Below, one piece after another: positions 45,352 through 55,208 of a DNA stretch of 64,000 bases. A model generated the notes under the pieces. It saw only the letters and a program-made list of their open reading frames with translations, was not told where the DNA came from and did no database searches. This DNA comes from Sphingomonas desiccabilis. GTDB lineage: Bacteria; Pseudomonadota; Alphaproteobacteria; Sphingomonadales; Sphingomonadaceae. The position numbers and the translations under genes were made by a program. The stretch is from NCBI RefSeq assembly GCF_004135605.1, contig NZ_SDPT01000004.1, forward strand, positions 1-64,000, in the 5' to 3' direction. The stretch's first letter is position 1. Every line of letters begins with the position of its first letter.

Positions 45352-45930
45352 TCAGCGTTCGCGGCCCTGGTCGAGCATGGCGCGGACGAGCTGCTGGTCG
45401 GGGTGGCCGCGGACGATCTCTGCAAAGGTCTCGTCGGCCTCATCCTGGGCCAGCTTGAACGTCGCTTCGCACGAGACCACGGTGGCACGGAACGCCACCA
45501 CCTGTTCGATCAGGCGAGGGTAGCGCTCGCCCATCGCTTCGACCTGCCAGCCGCCGTCCGGCTCCAGATGCGCGGCCAGGCGACGGAGCGCGGCATCGGT
45601 TTCCTCCGGCACGAAGGCGATGTCGGCGACGATGCGGACGGCCGCATAGTTCCAGGTGGGCCCCCATTGCGGTTTGGACACGAGCGTCGGCGACACATAG
45701 CCCTGCGGTCCCGTGAACAGGATCAGCGCGCCGGAATCCTGCTCGAAGGCGGCCACCTGCGGATTGCGACGGGCGTAATGGCCGAACAGCGACACCAGCC
45801 GGCCTTCCGCGTCGCATTCGGCGAGCAGCGGAAGCGGGGTGGCGTCGAAGTCGCGCGACACCACCCAGGCGAGCGGGTGGGCTGCGATCAGCGACACGAC
45901 ATCTGCAGGGCCTCGCGGCGCGAAACTCAT
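45352..45930 (-). CDS. PaiB-type FMN-binding protein
   Basis: 192 residues from ATG 45930. Split-barrel flavin fold: LVSLFGHYARRNPQVAAFE, ALILFTGPQGYVSPTLVSK, WNYAAVRIVADIAFVPEE and MGERYPRLIEQVVAF are classic PaiB blocks. In Bacillus PaiB affects sporulation and protease genes; in Proteobacteria the role is unclear and it may act as a flavin-dependent enzyme. Its ATG overlaps the stop of the alpha/beta hydrolase gene by 4 nt. Confidence 0.85.
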   Translation of the reverse strand: MSFAPRGPADVVSLIAAHPLAWVVSRDFDATPLPLLAECDAEGRLVSLFGHYARRNPQVAAFEQDSGALILFTGPQGYVSPTLVSKPQWGPTWNYAAVRIVADIAFVPEETDAALRRLAAHLEPDGGWQVEAMGERYPRLIEQVVAFRATVVSCEATFKLAQDEADETFAEIVRGHPDQQLVRAMLDQGRER

Positions 45931-46910
45931 GCGCGTGCTCCCGTCAGGCGGTCGGCGAGCCAGCGCGCGGCATCGTCGAGCGCCTGATTGGCCAAGCCGG
46001 ACACCGACACCGCCTCGAGGAAGCTGTGGGTCGCACCGGAATAGACGTGCATCTCGACGGGCACGCCGGCTGCCTCCAGCCGCGACGCCATCGCGCGATT
46101 GGCATCCGCCAGGATGTCGCATTCGGCGATCGCCAGCAGCGCGGCCGGCAGCTCGGCGAGGTTCGCCCTCGCCGGCGCGACATAGGGGTCGTTGAGCGCC
46201 GCCGCGTCCGACACATAGTTCGCCCAGAACTGGTTCATTTCGGGGATCGTCAGCATATAGGCAGGGCCATCGTACCGCGCATAGCTCGGCGTCTCCACCG
46301 GGTCGAAGGCGCCGTAGTTGAGCAGCATCGCACGCGGCAGCGGCTCGCCGGCGTCGCGCAGCCGCAGGCAGGCCGCCACCGACAGGTTCGCGCCGGCCGA
46401 GTCACCGCCGATCGCCAGGGCGTCCGCGTCGACTCCATAGGCAGCGGCGTCCCGCCGCAGCGTCCGCAGCGCCTCCACCACCTCGTCGAGCGCGGTCGGA
46501 TATTTCGCCTCGGGCGAGAGGCTGTAGTCGATGCCCGCCACCACGATGCCGGCGCGTGCGGCATATTCGCGCATCAGCCGGTCGTGCGTATCGATGCTGA
46601 ACATCGTCCAGCCGCCGCCATGGATGTACAGCATCGCCGGGAGCGGCGGGGAGCCGGCCGCGTCGGGGGCCACGGGATAGTGCAGCCGTGCCCGGCAGCC
46701 TGCAAGCGTCGCCTCGCGGGTTTCGGCCATCACCGGTCCTCCGGTCCGCCATTGCTCGCGCACCGTCTCCGCCGCGGCGCGCCGTTCGGGCAGCGGCAGC
46801 GCGTCGAAGTCGGAGAACTGCCCATAGCCGTGGTTCAGCGCGATGACGAAGCGCCGGATTTCGGGATCGACGTCGTCGTGCTCGGCCAGCGCCTCGGTGG
46901 TGGCATCCAT
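45927..46910 (-). CDS. Alpha/beta hydrolase, hormone-sensitive-lipase type
   Basis: 327 residues. Oxyanion motif YIHGGGWTMF (about residue 95), nucleophile elbow GGDSAGANLSVA (Ser about 169), acid in IAECDILADANR and His in YSGATHSFLEA, so the triad is complete. No signal peptide. These carboxylesterases act on short acyl or aryl esters. Position between an AraC regulator (upstream) and PaiB (4-nt overlap) suggests ester cleavage in a regulated catabolic set. Confidence 0.9.
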   Translation of the reverse strand: MDATTEALAEHDDVDPEIRRFVIALNHGYGQFSDFDALPLPERRAAAETVREQWRTGGPVMAETREATLAGCRARLHYPVAPDAAGSPPLPAMLYIHGGGWTMFSIDTHDRLMREYAARAGIVVAGIDYSLSPEAKYPTALDEVVEALRTLRRDAAAYGVDADALAIGGDSAGANLSVAACLRLRDAGEPLPRAMLLNYGAFDPVETPSYARYDGPAYMLTIPEMNQFWANYVSDAAALNDPYVAPARANLAELPAALLAIAECDILADANRAMASRLEAAGVPVEMHVYSGATHSFLEAVSVSGLANQALDDAARWLADRLTGARA

Positions 46911-47027
46911 AGGTTCTTCCTGCTCCTGGTCCGGGCGCTGATCGCCCGTGTCCTGTTGATGAGGGGGCGCGTCGACGCGCGAGGGATGCCCGCCGGCCGA
47001 GGATCCATGTCTGGAAAGCGGGCTGGC

Positions 47028-47786
47028 CTAGGGGAGGGCGTAGAGGGTGGGGGGCACGCCATAGGCGCGCCGGAACATGGCGGTGAATGCGCTGGGGCTA
47101 TCATAGCCGACGTCGAAGGCGATCGTCGTCACCGGCCGGCCCGTTGCCATCAGCGACAAGGCTTCCATCAACCGCACCTGCTGTCGCCAGACGGCCAGGC
47201 CCATGCCCGTTTCCCGCTTGAAGGCGCGGGTGAAGGTGCGCCGCGCCATGCCGGCGATCCGCGCCAGATCGTCGACATCGCGGTTGTCGGCGGGGTTCGC
47301 CAGGATCGCACTGCAGACGCGCAGCAGCCGCGGATCGGCCGGCATGGTCGCGCCGTACGGTGCAATCGGCATGGTCGCAATCTCGTCCAGCAGCACCTCG
47401 ACGATGCGGCCCGCCCGGCCGTGCATGTCGTAGTCGTCGCCGAACGACACCACCTTCAGGATCAGCGCCCGCAGGAAGTCGCTGACCTCGATCACCCGGC
47501 ATTCCGGCGCCTGCGCATAGCGGGCGGGATCGATGTACAGGGTGCGCAGCGACACCGCGCCCCGGCACGACACCTCGTGCAGCATGCCCGCGGGCAGCCA
47601 CACCGCCCGTTGGGGCGGGACGACGAAGCTGGTGGTCGGCGTCACCACCGACATCACGCCCGAACAGGCGTAGAGCACCTGAATCCGGTCGTGCGCGTGA
47701 ACCGGATCGACGAAGCCCGCGGGATACTCGTCGGTCAGGCCGCATACCGGCACCGCACATCGTTCGAAGCTGCCCGTGTGCTGCAT
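47028..47786 (-). CDS. AraC family transcriptional regulator
   Basis: 252 residues. N-terminal cupin sensor domain (AGFVDPVHAHDRIQVLYACS; HDRIQ and PPQRAVWLPAG strands) and a C-terminal double HTH (DLARIAGMARRTFTRAFKRE, then DVGYDSPSAFTAMFRRAYGV). The cupin-type sensor binds small molecules. It lies 81 nt downstream of the TonB receptor and 117 nt upstream of the hydrolase, all on the minus strand, so it probably regulates one or both. Confidence 0.9.
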   Translation of the reverse strand: MQHTGSFERCAVPVCGLTDEYPAGFVDPVHAHDRIQVLYACSGVMSVVTPTTSFVVPPQRAVWLPAGMLHEVSCRGAVSLRTLYIDPARYAQAPECRVIEVSDFLRALILKVVSFGDDYDMHGRAGRIVEVLLDEIATMPIAPYGATMPADPRLLRVCSAILANPADNRDVDDLARIAGMARRTFTRAFKRETGMGLAVWRQQVRLMEALSLMATGRPVTTIAFDVGYDSPSAFTAMFRRAYGVPPTLYALP

Positions 47787-47866
47787 CGGCCCGACCCCCG
47801 CGATACGATCCTGATCGTTGCGAAACTGCCATGATCCGACGCCGCCAGCAAATAGCTTCGTGCCGG

Positions 47867-50083
47867 TCAGCGAAGCCCAAAGCGCAGGCTGGCGCCCACC
47901 GTGCGCGGCCGCGTGACGCTGCCTGCGAACGAGAAGGGCGCATTCAGGATGCCATAGGTGTCGAACAGGTTCTTGGCGAACAGACCGGCTTCGATCTTTT
48001 CGGCAATGCGGATCGAGGCGTTGAGATCGACGATGCTGTAGTCGCCCTTTTCCAAGGCCGCGCCGAACGCCACCGGCGCCTTCGACAGATAGCGGTGGGC
48101 GACGGAGATCCGCGGGCGTAGCGGCGAACTGCGCAGTTCGTATTCGAGCTGGTTGGCGATGATCCAGTCGGACGCCCCCGGCAACTGCGTACCCGCCGCA
48201 TAGCCGCCCCCCGGTGCGAAGCTGTCGGGCAGGAGGCTCGACAGGCGCGCGTCGTTGTAGGTGAGGTTGGTGGTGTAGCTGAGATTGTTCGTCGGGCGGA
48301 AGGTGAGCGAAAGCTCCACGCCGTCGATCTTCGCGCCACCGCCGTTCACGGTGTAGGCGTTGAAGTCGACCGGCGTGAACAGCCGCGACTGGATGTCATT
48401 CCATTTGATGTGGAACGCCGCGATGTCGAAGGACATGGCGCCCGGCACCAGCTCGAAGCGGGTGCCCACCTCGTAATTCTGGGTCGAGTCGCTGGCGAAA
48501 TCGAGGGGCACGCCCGTGGCGACCGCATAGGTGTTGATCCCGCCGATCCGGAAACCTTCGGAGTAGAGGCCATAGACCATGAACCGGTCGCTGGGCTTAT
48601 AGGTCACCGAAACCTTGGGCACGAAGCCCGATTCCTTGCGCGCGCCGGGCTGGTAGTCGAACGGCGGGATCAGCTCGGCATTGGGCAGGAACTGCAAGCG
48701 GGGCCGCGACTTGTATTCGAACACGCGCCCGCCGACCGTGAGGGTGACCACGTCGGCGAACGTGTAGGACAGCTCGCCGAAGGCCGCGAGTTCCCGCACC
48801 CGGCTGGAGGCGACGGTCCGACGGATCAGATCGTCCGGTGCCAGGACGCTGGCCGGCTGGCCGTCGAACAGATCTGGATTGGAATCGATGTACTCGCCGA
48901 TCCCCTCCACAAAGGCGGCATCTGTCGAGTCCGAGCGCAGCTTGGTGTAGTTGCCGCCGATCAGCCAGGTGAACGGACCCTCGCCGCTCGACGCGAGGCG
49001 AAGCTCGCCATAGTCGGTGGTCGACTTGCCCACCGAGCGCGACAGCTGCGGCGTGTCCGTTCGCGGATCATTCCCACCGAAGATCGAATCGTCGAACGCC
49101 AGGTCGGCCTTCTTGATGGTGTGGCTGCCGACGGCGGTGAAGTTGGCGAAGCCCAGCTCCTGGTCCAGTCGCAGGCTGTACAGCTGGATCTCCGTGTCCT
49201 GGTATTCGGGCACGTTGGTGTTGCGGTCATAGGTCTTCGGATCGGCGCCGAACTGGACATAGGTCTGATCGTCCAGGTCATACTCCTGATACATGCCAAG
49301 CGCGGAAATCTTGGTCGTCTCGGTCGGCGTGAAGACGATGGAGCCGCGCAGGCCGCGGACGCGCAGGTCGTTGCTGCCCTTCTGGCCCGTGCCGACGTTG
49401 TTGAGGTAGCCGGCGTCGTAGCGTTGCAGCGCGACCACGCGCACGCCCAGCTTGTCCTGGACGATCGGCACGTTGACCATCGCCTTCGCCGCGTAGCTCG
49501 CCTCTCCCGAATGCCGCGTCGAGGACAGAATTCCTTCCGCACCCGCGTCGATCGCCGACGGATCCGCCTCGTTGACGACGTAGTTGATGGCGCCCCCCAG
49601 CGACGAAGAGCCGAACAGCGTGCCCTGCGGCCCGCGCAGCACTTCCACCTGCTTCACGTCAAAGGAATCGATGTCGGGGATGACCAGCGGGAAGCCCGGT
49701 TCCACCAGCGGGATCTGGTTAATGTAGTAGCCGGTCGTCGCTTGGTTTGCCTCGTGATAGGTGGTCGAGGCGACCCCGCGGATCACCACTTCGGAAACGC
49801 CGGGCTGATAGTCGTTGAAGACGACGCCGGGCACGCGGGTGACGTAATCGGATAGGCTCTGCGCGTTCAGGCGCTGGAGGTCACGCTCCGTCACTGCGGA
49901 CACGGAGCCTGCAATGTCGCTCGCCGCCTCGTTGCGCTTCATCGCGGTCACGACGATTTCAGAGGTGGTTCCCTCTTGGGTGTCGCCGTTCGGCGCGGTC
50001 TGAGCCATAGCAGGCACGGTTGCCAACATGGCCGCCATCGCGACAACGCTGGCTCGTCCACCGAATGAAATATTGTTGCGCAT
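47867..50083 (-). CDS. TonB-dependent receptor
   Basis: 738 residues. Signal peptide residues 1-27 (ends in MAQTAPNG), TonB-box-like TSEIVVTAMKR at about 40, plug with LSDYVTRVPGVVFNDYQPG and VEVLRGPQGTLFGSSSLGGA, and a barrel ending in SLRFGLR. Resembles the FecA/BtuB-like sphingomonad receptors for small organic ligands. It is the first gene of the minus-strand set with the AraC regulator and hydrolase, and divergent from the S9 peptidase/deacetylase pair, so its ligand may be a peptide, an acylated amine or a product of the hydrolase. Confidence 0.92.
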   Translation of the reverse strand: MRNNISFGGRASVVAMAAMLATVPAMAQTAPNGDTQEGTTSEIVVTAMKRNEAASDIAGSVSAVTERDLQRLNAQSLSDYVTRVPGVVFNDYQPGVSEVVIRGVASTTYHEANQATTGYYINQIPLVEPGFPLVIPDIDSFDVKQVEVLRGPQGTLFGSSSLGGAINYVVNEADPSAIDAGAEGILSSTRHSGEASYAAKAMVNVPIVQDKLGVRVVALQRYDAGYLNNVGTGQKGSNDLRVRGLRGSIVFTPTETTKISALGMYQEYDLDDQTYVQFGADPKTYDRNTNVPEYQDTEIQLYSLRLDQELGFANFTAVGSHTIKKADLAFDDSIFGGNDPRTDTPQLSRSVGKSTTDYGELRLASSGEGPFTWLIGGNYTKLRSDSTDAAFVEGIGEYIDSNPDLFDGQPASVLAPDDLIRRTVASSRVRELAAFGELSYTFADVVTLTVGGRVFEYKSRPRLQFLPNAELIPPFDYQPGARKESGFVPKVSVTYKPSDRFMVYGLYSEGFRIGGINTYAVATGVPLDFASDSTQNYEVGTRFELVPGAMSFDIAAFHIKWNDIQSRLFTPVDFNAYTVNGGGAKIDGVELSLTFRPTNNLSYTTNLTYNDARLSSLLPDSFAPGGGYAAGTQLPGASDWIIANQLEYELRSSPLRPRISVAHRYLSKAPVAFGAALEKGDYSIVDLNASIRIAEKIEAGLFAKNLFDTYGILNAPFSFAGSVTRPRTVGASLRFGLR

Positions 50084-50280
50084 ACCGCCCCCTGCCTTTT
50101 GCGATAGGTGTCAAGGTTACGGTTTTTTGACGTGCTTTCGAGCGTCGTGACCGCGCTACCAGGGCCGATGGTTGTCGCAATCGGGCCAAAGCGGTCGCCG
50201 ACGCCGTCTCGCGATTGCCTGCTGGGACGATGCCATCCTAGGTTTCCTCGACCGCAAACCTTTCGGGGCTGCCTATCACG

Positions 50281-52455
50281 ATGACGCCGCGCACCAGCTT
50301 CGATACCGCCCGCCGCCGCTTCCTGACCCAGGCCGGTGCGGCCGCGCTGCTGGGCGTCACCGGGCTGCCGGCACGCGCCGCCGAATTCCGCCTGCCGAGG
50401 CCCCCGGTCACGCCGCGAGTGCCTCTGGTGCGATCGCAGGTGGGCCGGTCGCGAACGGATTCCTACGCCTGGCTGAAATATGTGCCGCCGGAGGGCCAGC
50501 GCAGCCTGGAGACGCTTCCTGCACCGATCCGCGAGCATCTGGTGGCGGAGAACGCTTATGCGAAAGCCGTGCTGGCCCGGGTCGCGACGGAGGAACGGGC
50601 GTTCTTCGACGCGATGCAGACACGGACGCCCCTCGGCGCGGCGGAGCCCGGTCTGACCCGCGACGGCTGGGTCTATGCCACGGCATATCCGGACGGATCG
50701 CACCCGGTCTATTCCCGCCGCCGCATCGGCGGATCCGCCGACGAGACGCTGCTGGACGAGGCTGCGCGCGCCAAGGGGCACGCCTATTACCGCACCACCG
50801 GCCAGCAGGTCAGTCCCGACGGCCGCTTCTATGCCTGGGCCGAGGATATCGGCGGCAACGACCGGCACCGCATCTGCGTGCGAGAGATCACCACCGGCGA
50901 GGTTCGCGTCGTCGTCGATACCGACGCCTATGGCTATGGCGGCGTAGTCTTCTCGCCATCGTCCCGATACCTGTTCTGGATCTGGCGCGACGCGCGCAAT
51001 CGGCCGACCCGGGTCTATCGCATCCCTGTGACCGGCGGAGCGCGGGTGCTGGTCTATGAGGAGGCCGACCCCGCGATCTTCCTGCAGATCGAGCGGACGG
51101 CCGCGGACGGCTTTGTCGCAATAAACCTGTCGGGGCCGGATACCAGCGAGGTGCGGCTGATCCCCGCCACGGCCGAGGAAGCTGCGCCGTCGCTGGTATG
51201 GCCGCGCGCCAAGGGCCGGCGCTACGCGATCGAGGAGTGGAACGGCGGCCTCGTCGCGTTGATTGACGATGCGGAGGCTCCGGACGGCCGCATCGCACGG
51301 GTGGATCGCACCGGGTTCGCCGAGCACGGCGATCTGGTGCCGCATCGCCCCGGCATTCAGATCCTGCAGATGGTGTCTTTCCGGAACTCCCTTGCGCGGG
51401 TGGAGCGCCGGGACGTGCTGCCGCGGCTGGTGCTGACCGCCCCGTCGGGAGGCGAGAGGGAGGTCGCGATCGCGGGCGAGGCCTATGCGCTCACCGTACC
51501 TGCCGGACAGGACCACGGGGCGGCTACCTGCCGCGCGATGATCGAGACGCCGGCCGAGCCGCCGACCTGGCTCGACGTGGACCTGGCGAGCGGGCGCATA
51601 ACCGTGGTCGCGAGGCAGCGGATTGCAGGCTTCGACCCCGCCCGGTTCGAAGTGCGGCGCCTGTTTGCGCCTGCCGATGATGGGGAGCAGGTGCCGATCA
51701 CCCTCCTGACGCGCAAGGGGGCAAGGGCCGATGGCAGCGCACCGCTGCTCCTCTATGGCTATGGCGCCTATGGCGTATCGAGCGAGGCGGTCTTCGACAT
51801 CGCCCCGACAGTGCTCGTGGAGCGGGGTTGGACCTATGCGATCGCCCATGTCCGCGGCGGATCGGAAAAGGGGCGCCGCTGGTTCCTCGACGGGCGGCTG
51901 CATCGCAAGCACAACAGCTTCGGCGATTTCGTCGCCTGCGCGCGCCACCTGGTCGCGACCGGCAATGCCGCGCGCGACAAGCTGGTATCCTATGGTCTGT
52001 CGGCCGGCGGGCTGCTGGTGGGTGCCTCGATGAATGCCGCACCCGAGTTGTGGGCGGGCGTGATCGGATCGGTGCCGTTCGTCGACATGCTCAACACGAT
52101 GAGCGATGCCGACCATCCGCTGGTTCCGCTGTTCCGCCCCGACTGGGGCGACCCCCTCTCGAGCGCCGAGGATTACGATTACATGGCGACCATATCCCCC
52201 TATGAGAATGTGAAGCGGGCGCCGTATCCCCCGCTTCTCACCACCGCCGGTTTGAAGGACGACCGCGTGGGCTATTGGGAACCGGCCAAGCTGGTGGCGG
52301 AGGTGCGGGCACAGTCCACCTCTGCGAGCCCGGCGATGCTGCTGACCGACATGACCGCCGGCCATCAGGGCAGCGGTGGGCGCGACGACCAGAACCGCAA
52401 GATGGCCCGCTTCTATGCGTTCGCGCAGGGCTGCGTTGAAGGACGGTTTGCATGA
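50281..52455 (+). CDS. S9 family oligopeptidase (oligopeptidase B-like), exported
   Basis: 724 residues with a twin-arginine signal (RRRFLTQAGAAALLGVTG, residues 11-28). Residues 60-400 form the propeller gate; the hydrolase domain starts at about 430. Catalytic Ser about 573 in YGLSAGGLLVGASMN, Asp in GLKDDRVGYWEPAK, His in MTAGHQGSGGRDD. RKHNSFGDFVACARHLV matches the oligopeptidase B helix. It cleaves short peptides, often after basic residues. The last 4 nt overlap the next gene (ATGA), and it is divergent from a TonB receptor (197-nt gap). Confidence 0.9.
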   Translation: MTPRTSFDTARRRFLTQAGAAALLGVTGLPARAAEFRLPRPPVTPRVPLVRSQVGRSRTDSYAWLKYVPPEGQRSLETLPAPIREHLVAENAYAKAVLARVATEERAFFDAMQTRTPLGAAEPGLTRDGWVYATAYPDGSHPVYSRRRIGGSADETLLDEAARAKGHAYYRTTGQQVSPDGRFYAWAEDIGGNDRHRICVREITTGEVRVVVDTDAYGYGGVVFSPSSRYLFWIWRDARNRPTRVYRIPVTGGARVLVYEEADPAIFLQIERTAADGFVAINLSGPDTSEVRLIPATAEEAAPSLVWPRAKGRRYAIEEWNGGLVALIDDAEAPDGRIARVDRTGFAEHGDLVPHRPGIQILQMVSFRNSLARVERRDVLPRLVLTAPSGGEREVAIAGEAYALTVPAGQDHGAATCRAMIETPAEPPTWLDVDLASGRITVVARQRIAGFDPARFEVRRLFAPADDGEQVPITLLTRKGARADGSAPLLLYGYGAYGVSSEAVFDIAPTVLVERGWTYAIAHVRGGSEKGRRWFLDGRLHRKHNSFGDFVACARHLVATGNAARDKLVSYGLSAGGLLVGASMNAAPELWAGVIGSVPFVDMLNTMSDADHPLVPLFRPDWGDPLSSAEDYDYMATISPYENVKRAPYPPLLTTAGLKDDRVGYWEPAKLVAEVRAQSTSASPAMLLTDMTAGHQGSGGRDDQNRKMARFYAFAQGCVEGRFA

Positions 52456-53477
52456 TCCGCGTCTTTGATCCCCGCCAGCTGGCGCACGCGCCGCTTCGCG
52501 AACTGCACAATGGCGGGTGGACCGCCTATCACGAAAGCCCGGACCGTGCCGAGACGATCCTGGCCGCCATCGGCCCTGCCATTCCGGCGCGCGACGGCGG
52601 CATGGCGCCGATCGCGGCGGTGCACGATGCGGCGTACCTCGAATTTCTGCAGGTCGCGCATCGCGACTGGGTCGCGACGGGGCGGGAGGGCGATGCATTC
52701 GCCTATACCTGGCCGGTCGTCCGGCGGCGCGATCTGGATCTGATGCGGATCGACGCACGACTGGGACGCTACAGCTATGATGCCGCGACGCCGATTACGG
52801 CGCACAGCTGGACCGCGGCCTATTGGTCGGCGCAGACGGCCCTGACTGCCCTCGACGAGGTCGTACGAAACCCGTCCAGCGCAGCCTTCGCGCTCTGCCG
52901 CCCGCCCGGCCATCATGCAGGCCGCGATTACCTCGGTGGCTACTGCTTCCTGAACAACGCCGCGATCGTGGCGGCAGAGGCGCGGCGGCAGGGGCTGGGG
53001 CCGGTCGCGATCCTCGACGTCGACTATCACCACGGCAACGGCACGCAGGACATTTTCTACGAGGATCCGGACATGTTGTTCGTGTCGATCCATGCCGATC
53101 CTTCGACCGATTATCCCTTCTACTGGGGGCATGCCGACGAGCGCGGGGCCGGTGCAGGCCTGGGCACCACGCTGAACCTGCCACTTCCGCGCGGAACCGA
53201 CTGGGCGGCCTATGCTCCCGCGCTCGATCAAGCCTTCGAGGCGATCGAGGCACACGGCACGCGCCTGCTGGTCCTGTCGTTTGGAGCGGATACTTTTGGT
53301 GGAGACCCGATATCGCACTTTGCGCTTGAGCGAGAGGACTTCCGCCGTTTGGGCCAGCGTGTCGCCTCGCTGAACGTGGCCACGGTGACCATCATGGAGG
53401 GCGGCTACGCCACGTCCGAACTGGGGAGCAACGTCGCGATGTTCCTGACAGGACTGGGAGCCGACACAGCAAGGTGA
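52452..53477 (+). CDS. Histone-deacetylase family protein (acetylpolyamine amidohydrolase-like)
   Basis: 341 residues, arginase/deacetylase fold. Active-site motifs: RPPGHHAGRDYLGGYCFLNN (His pair), AILDVDYHHGNGTQDIFY (zinc Asp and His, about 188-190) and VLSFGADTFGGDPI (second Asp). Bacterial members deacetylate acetylpolyamines or small acyl amides. Translationally coupled to an exported peptidase; it has no signal peptide itself, so it would act on imported products. Confidence 0.9.
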   Translation: MIRVFDPRQLAHAPLRELHNGGWTAYHESPDRAETILAAIGPAIPARDGGMAPIAAVHDAAYLEFLQVAHRDWVATGREGDAFAYTWPVVRRRDLDLMRIDARLGRYSYDAATPITAHSWTAAYWSAQTALTALDEVVRNPSSAAFALCRPPGHHAGRDYLGGYCFLNNAAIVAAEARRQGLGPVAILDVDYHHGNGTQDIFYEDPDMLFVSIHADPSTDYPFYWGHADERGAGAGLGTTLNLPLPRGTDWAAYAPALDQAFEAIEAHGTRLLVLSFGADTFGGDPISHFALEREDFRRLGQRVASLNVATVTIMEGGYATSELGSNVAMFLTGLGADTAR

Positions 53478-53680
53478 ACGACTCTACGAGGGGTCAGGAG
53501 ATATCTCTGCCAATCGGTCGCGACGAGCCGAGGAGGGCGCTGACGGCCCCTCCGGCGCAGATAGCACGATCTCCGAGTGGCAATCAGGCAGCTGGGGAGG
53601 TCGGCCACAGGCAGTGACGTTCGGAACGCTTGGCTGGGGGTATGTTTACGGACGGATACGGGGTCCGCAAAAACTACGTC

Positions 53681-54472
53681 TTAACGTGCTGCCCAGCGGA
53701 TCGCGTTCCTGAGAATGCGTCGATGATTTGGGTCGTCATAGCTCTCAGGGGTATGGCCCAAGGCCGAATAGATTACCCGGCCCCGAGTATTCGGATTAGT
53801 CCAGATGATCGGATGCGATCCCATCGCGAGCTTGGAGCCTGGGCGGTAGGTCGTTTCGTCCAGCCGGGCGAGGACAGTCATCCCTTTCGTCGCCGGATCC
53901 CTTGAAAAGGAATACCATTCGTCCTTGGGAGACCATGGAAGGGCCACGCCAGTCATCACCGGATGTTCCGGATGATCGACGACCAGCTTCGCGGCCTGAA
54001 TATGGTCGGCGGCGCCAGGATGCCCGATGAAGGTGGTGCCAATGATCGTATCGACGTACCAGGGTGAGACATGACTATCATCGCCCGCGGCATGTAGAGC
54101 TACGACACCGCCACCACGATCGATGAAGCGCTTGAACGCAGCACGTTGAGCTGCCGTCAGGAACTCGCCGCTGGCGCTGTTCAGTACAATGACGGAAAAC
54201 CGCTCGAGCTGATCGTCGTTGAAAACTGCGCCGTTTTCGGTCGCGAAGGCCGGTCGGCCGAGTTCCTGCGCTATTTTCATCAGCACAGCGTTGGAATGCG
54301 GAATGTGCTCGAAGTGTCGCCAGCCATTGGTTTTGGACACGATCAGAACAGCCCGGTCGATTGTTGCCGGCAGCACGGGTGCGGTGGTGTCGAAGCTCGG
54401 CTTGGGCAAGTGCGGGTTCGGTGCAGCCTGTGCAGTCACGAGCAAACCGAGCAGCCCCATGAGCCGGTACAT
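53681..54472 (-). CDS. ThuA domain protein, secreted
   Basis: 263 residues from ATG 54472 (GGGGAGAG upstream), signal peptide residues 1-17. ThuA-like glutamine-amidotransferase fold: AVLIVSKTNGWRHFEHIPHS, LNSASGEFLTAAQRAAFKRF, GGGVVALHAAGDDSHVSPWY, GHPGAADHIQAAKLVV, HPIIWTNPNTRGRVIYSALG. Members occur with sugar catabolism and trehalose utilisation genes; enzymatic activity is not established. Stands alone here, convergent with the deacetylase gene. Confidence 0.88.
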   Translation of the reverse strand: MYRLMGLLGLLVTAQAAPNPHLPKPSFDTTAPVLPATIDRAVLIVSKTNGWRHFEHIPHSNAVLMKIAQELGRPAFATENGAVFNDDQLERFSVIVLNSASGEFLTAAQRAAFKRFIDRGGGVVALHAAGDDSHVSPWYVDTIIGTTFIGHPGAADHIQAAKLVVDHPEHPVMTGVALPWSPKDEWYSFSRDPATKGMTVLARLDETTYRPGSKLAMGSHPIIWTNPNTRGRVIYSALGHTPESYDDPNHRRILRNAIRWAAR

Positions 54473-54658
54473 GTCGTCTCTCCCCAAAAACCCGCGTAGC
54501 TGGTACGGGGTTTGTGGCGCGCATCCCTTCAACCGTCCACAATTTGTTGGCAGGAGATGACTGAACGCATCCGCTACCCTCGAGTGTGATCCCTTGGGCA
54601 ATCTCCCTTCAAATGCGCAACAGATGGCACCGATTGAACCAACAAAGGTTGGTCCGTC

Positions 54659-55140
54659 CTAGACGGGAGGTTTGGTGTGTCGGACCAGAAAATCGTCGCG
54701 CTTGGTGTTGACGAAGATCACCCGGCCTTCGGCACCAGTGCCGACCTCATGGATGTCAACGTCGCCGACGGTCTGGGCGTTGCGCGGCACCAGCGGCATG
54801 TCGAACTTGCCGTTGGCGCGCTCGCCGGGGCGGAGCATGTTCTCTAGCCGCTAGAACTGCGAGAGCGCGCCCAGGTAAAGCCGTCCGGGCTGGTAGCAGA
54901 GCCCCATCGCCCGCGCGAAATTCTGCTGGTTGAACGAAAATGTGCCGTTGGCGAGCAGCCCGACCAGGAACAGCTGGCCGTTTGGTAGGAGGTGAAGGCA
55001 AAGCTGGCACGATGGCGCCGCAGCCACTCCGCCAGTCCGCGCGACACGGTGAGCTGCGTGCCCGCCGGCGACGAGGCCCGCGCCGCATCGCCCCGCGGCG
55101 TCGACGTGGCCGCGGTGCCGTCAGTCGCTTGCTCCGTCAT
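54659..55140 (-). pseudogene. TIGR03032-type protein, broken at three points
   Basis: N-terminal part in one frame (GTQLTVSRGLAEWLRRHRAS, then FAFTSYQT). A 1-nt deletion near 54980 moves the rest to another frame (GQLFLVGLLPNGTFSF, then ARAMGLCYQPGRLYLGALSQF), which meets an in-frame TAG at 54871-54876 and resumes (RLENMLRPGERANGKFDMPL, then VGDVDIHEVGTGAEGRVIFV) before ending early at 54659. These blocks match the TIGR03032 family of unknown function. The TAG probably replaced a Trp TGG. The C-terminal half of the usual protein is missing. Same strand as and downstream of the autotransporter. Confidence 0.75.
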
Positions 55141-55163
55141 CAAGTGCCTTCTGTTGAGCCGTA

Positions 55164-55195
55164 GCGCCTGCCGACAGCGCGGGTTCGGCAGGCGC
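55164..55195 (-). terminator. Hairpin downstream of the autotransporter
   Basis: GCGCCTGCCG (55164-55173) pairs perfectly with CGGCAGGCGC (55186-55195), 12-nt loop, 13 nt beyond the stop codon of the minus-strand autotransporter gene. Confidence 0.7.
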
Positions 55196-55208
55196 CGGGG
55201 GATGCGGG

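Noticed and set aside
48410..49855. 481-residue frame antisense to the TonB receptor
   Set aside because: Antisense shadow of a clear receptor gene.
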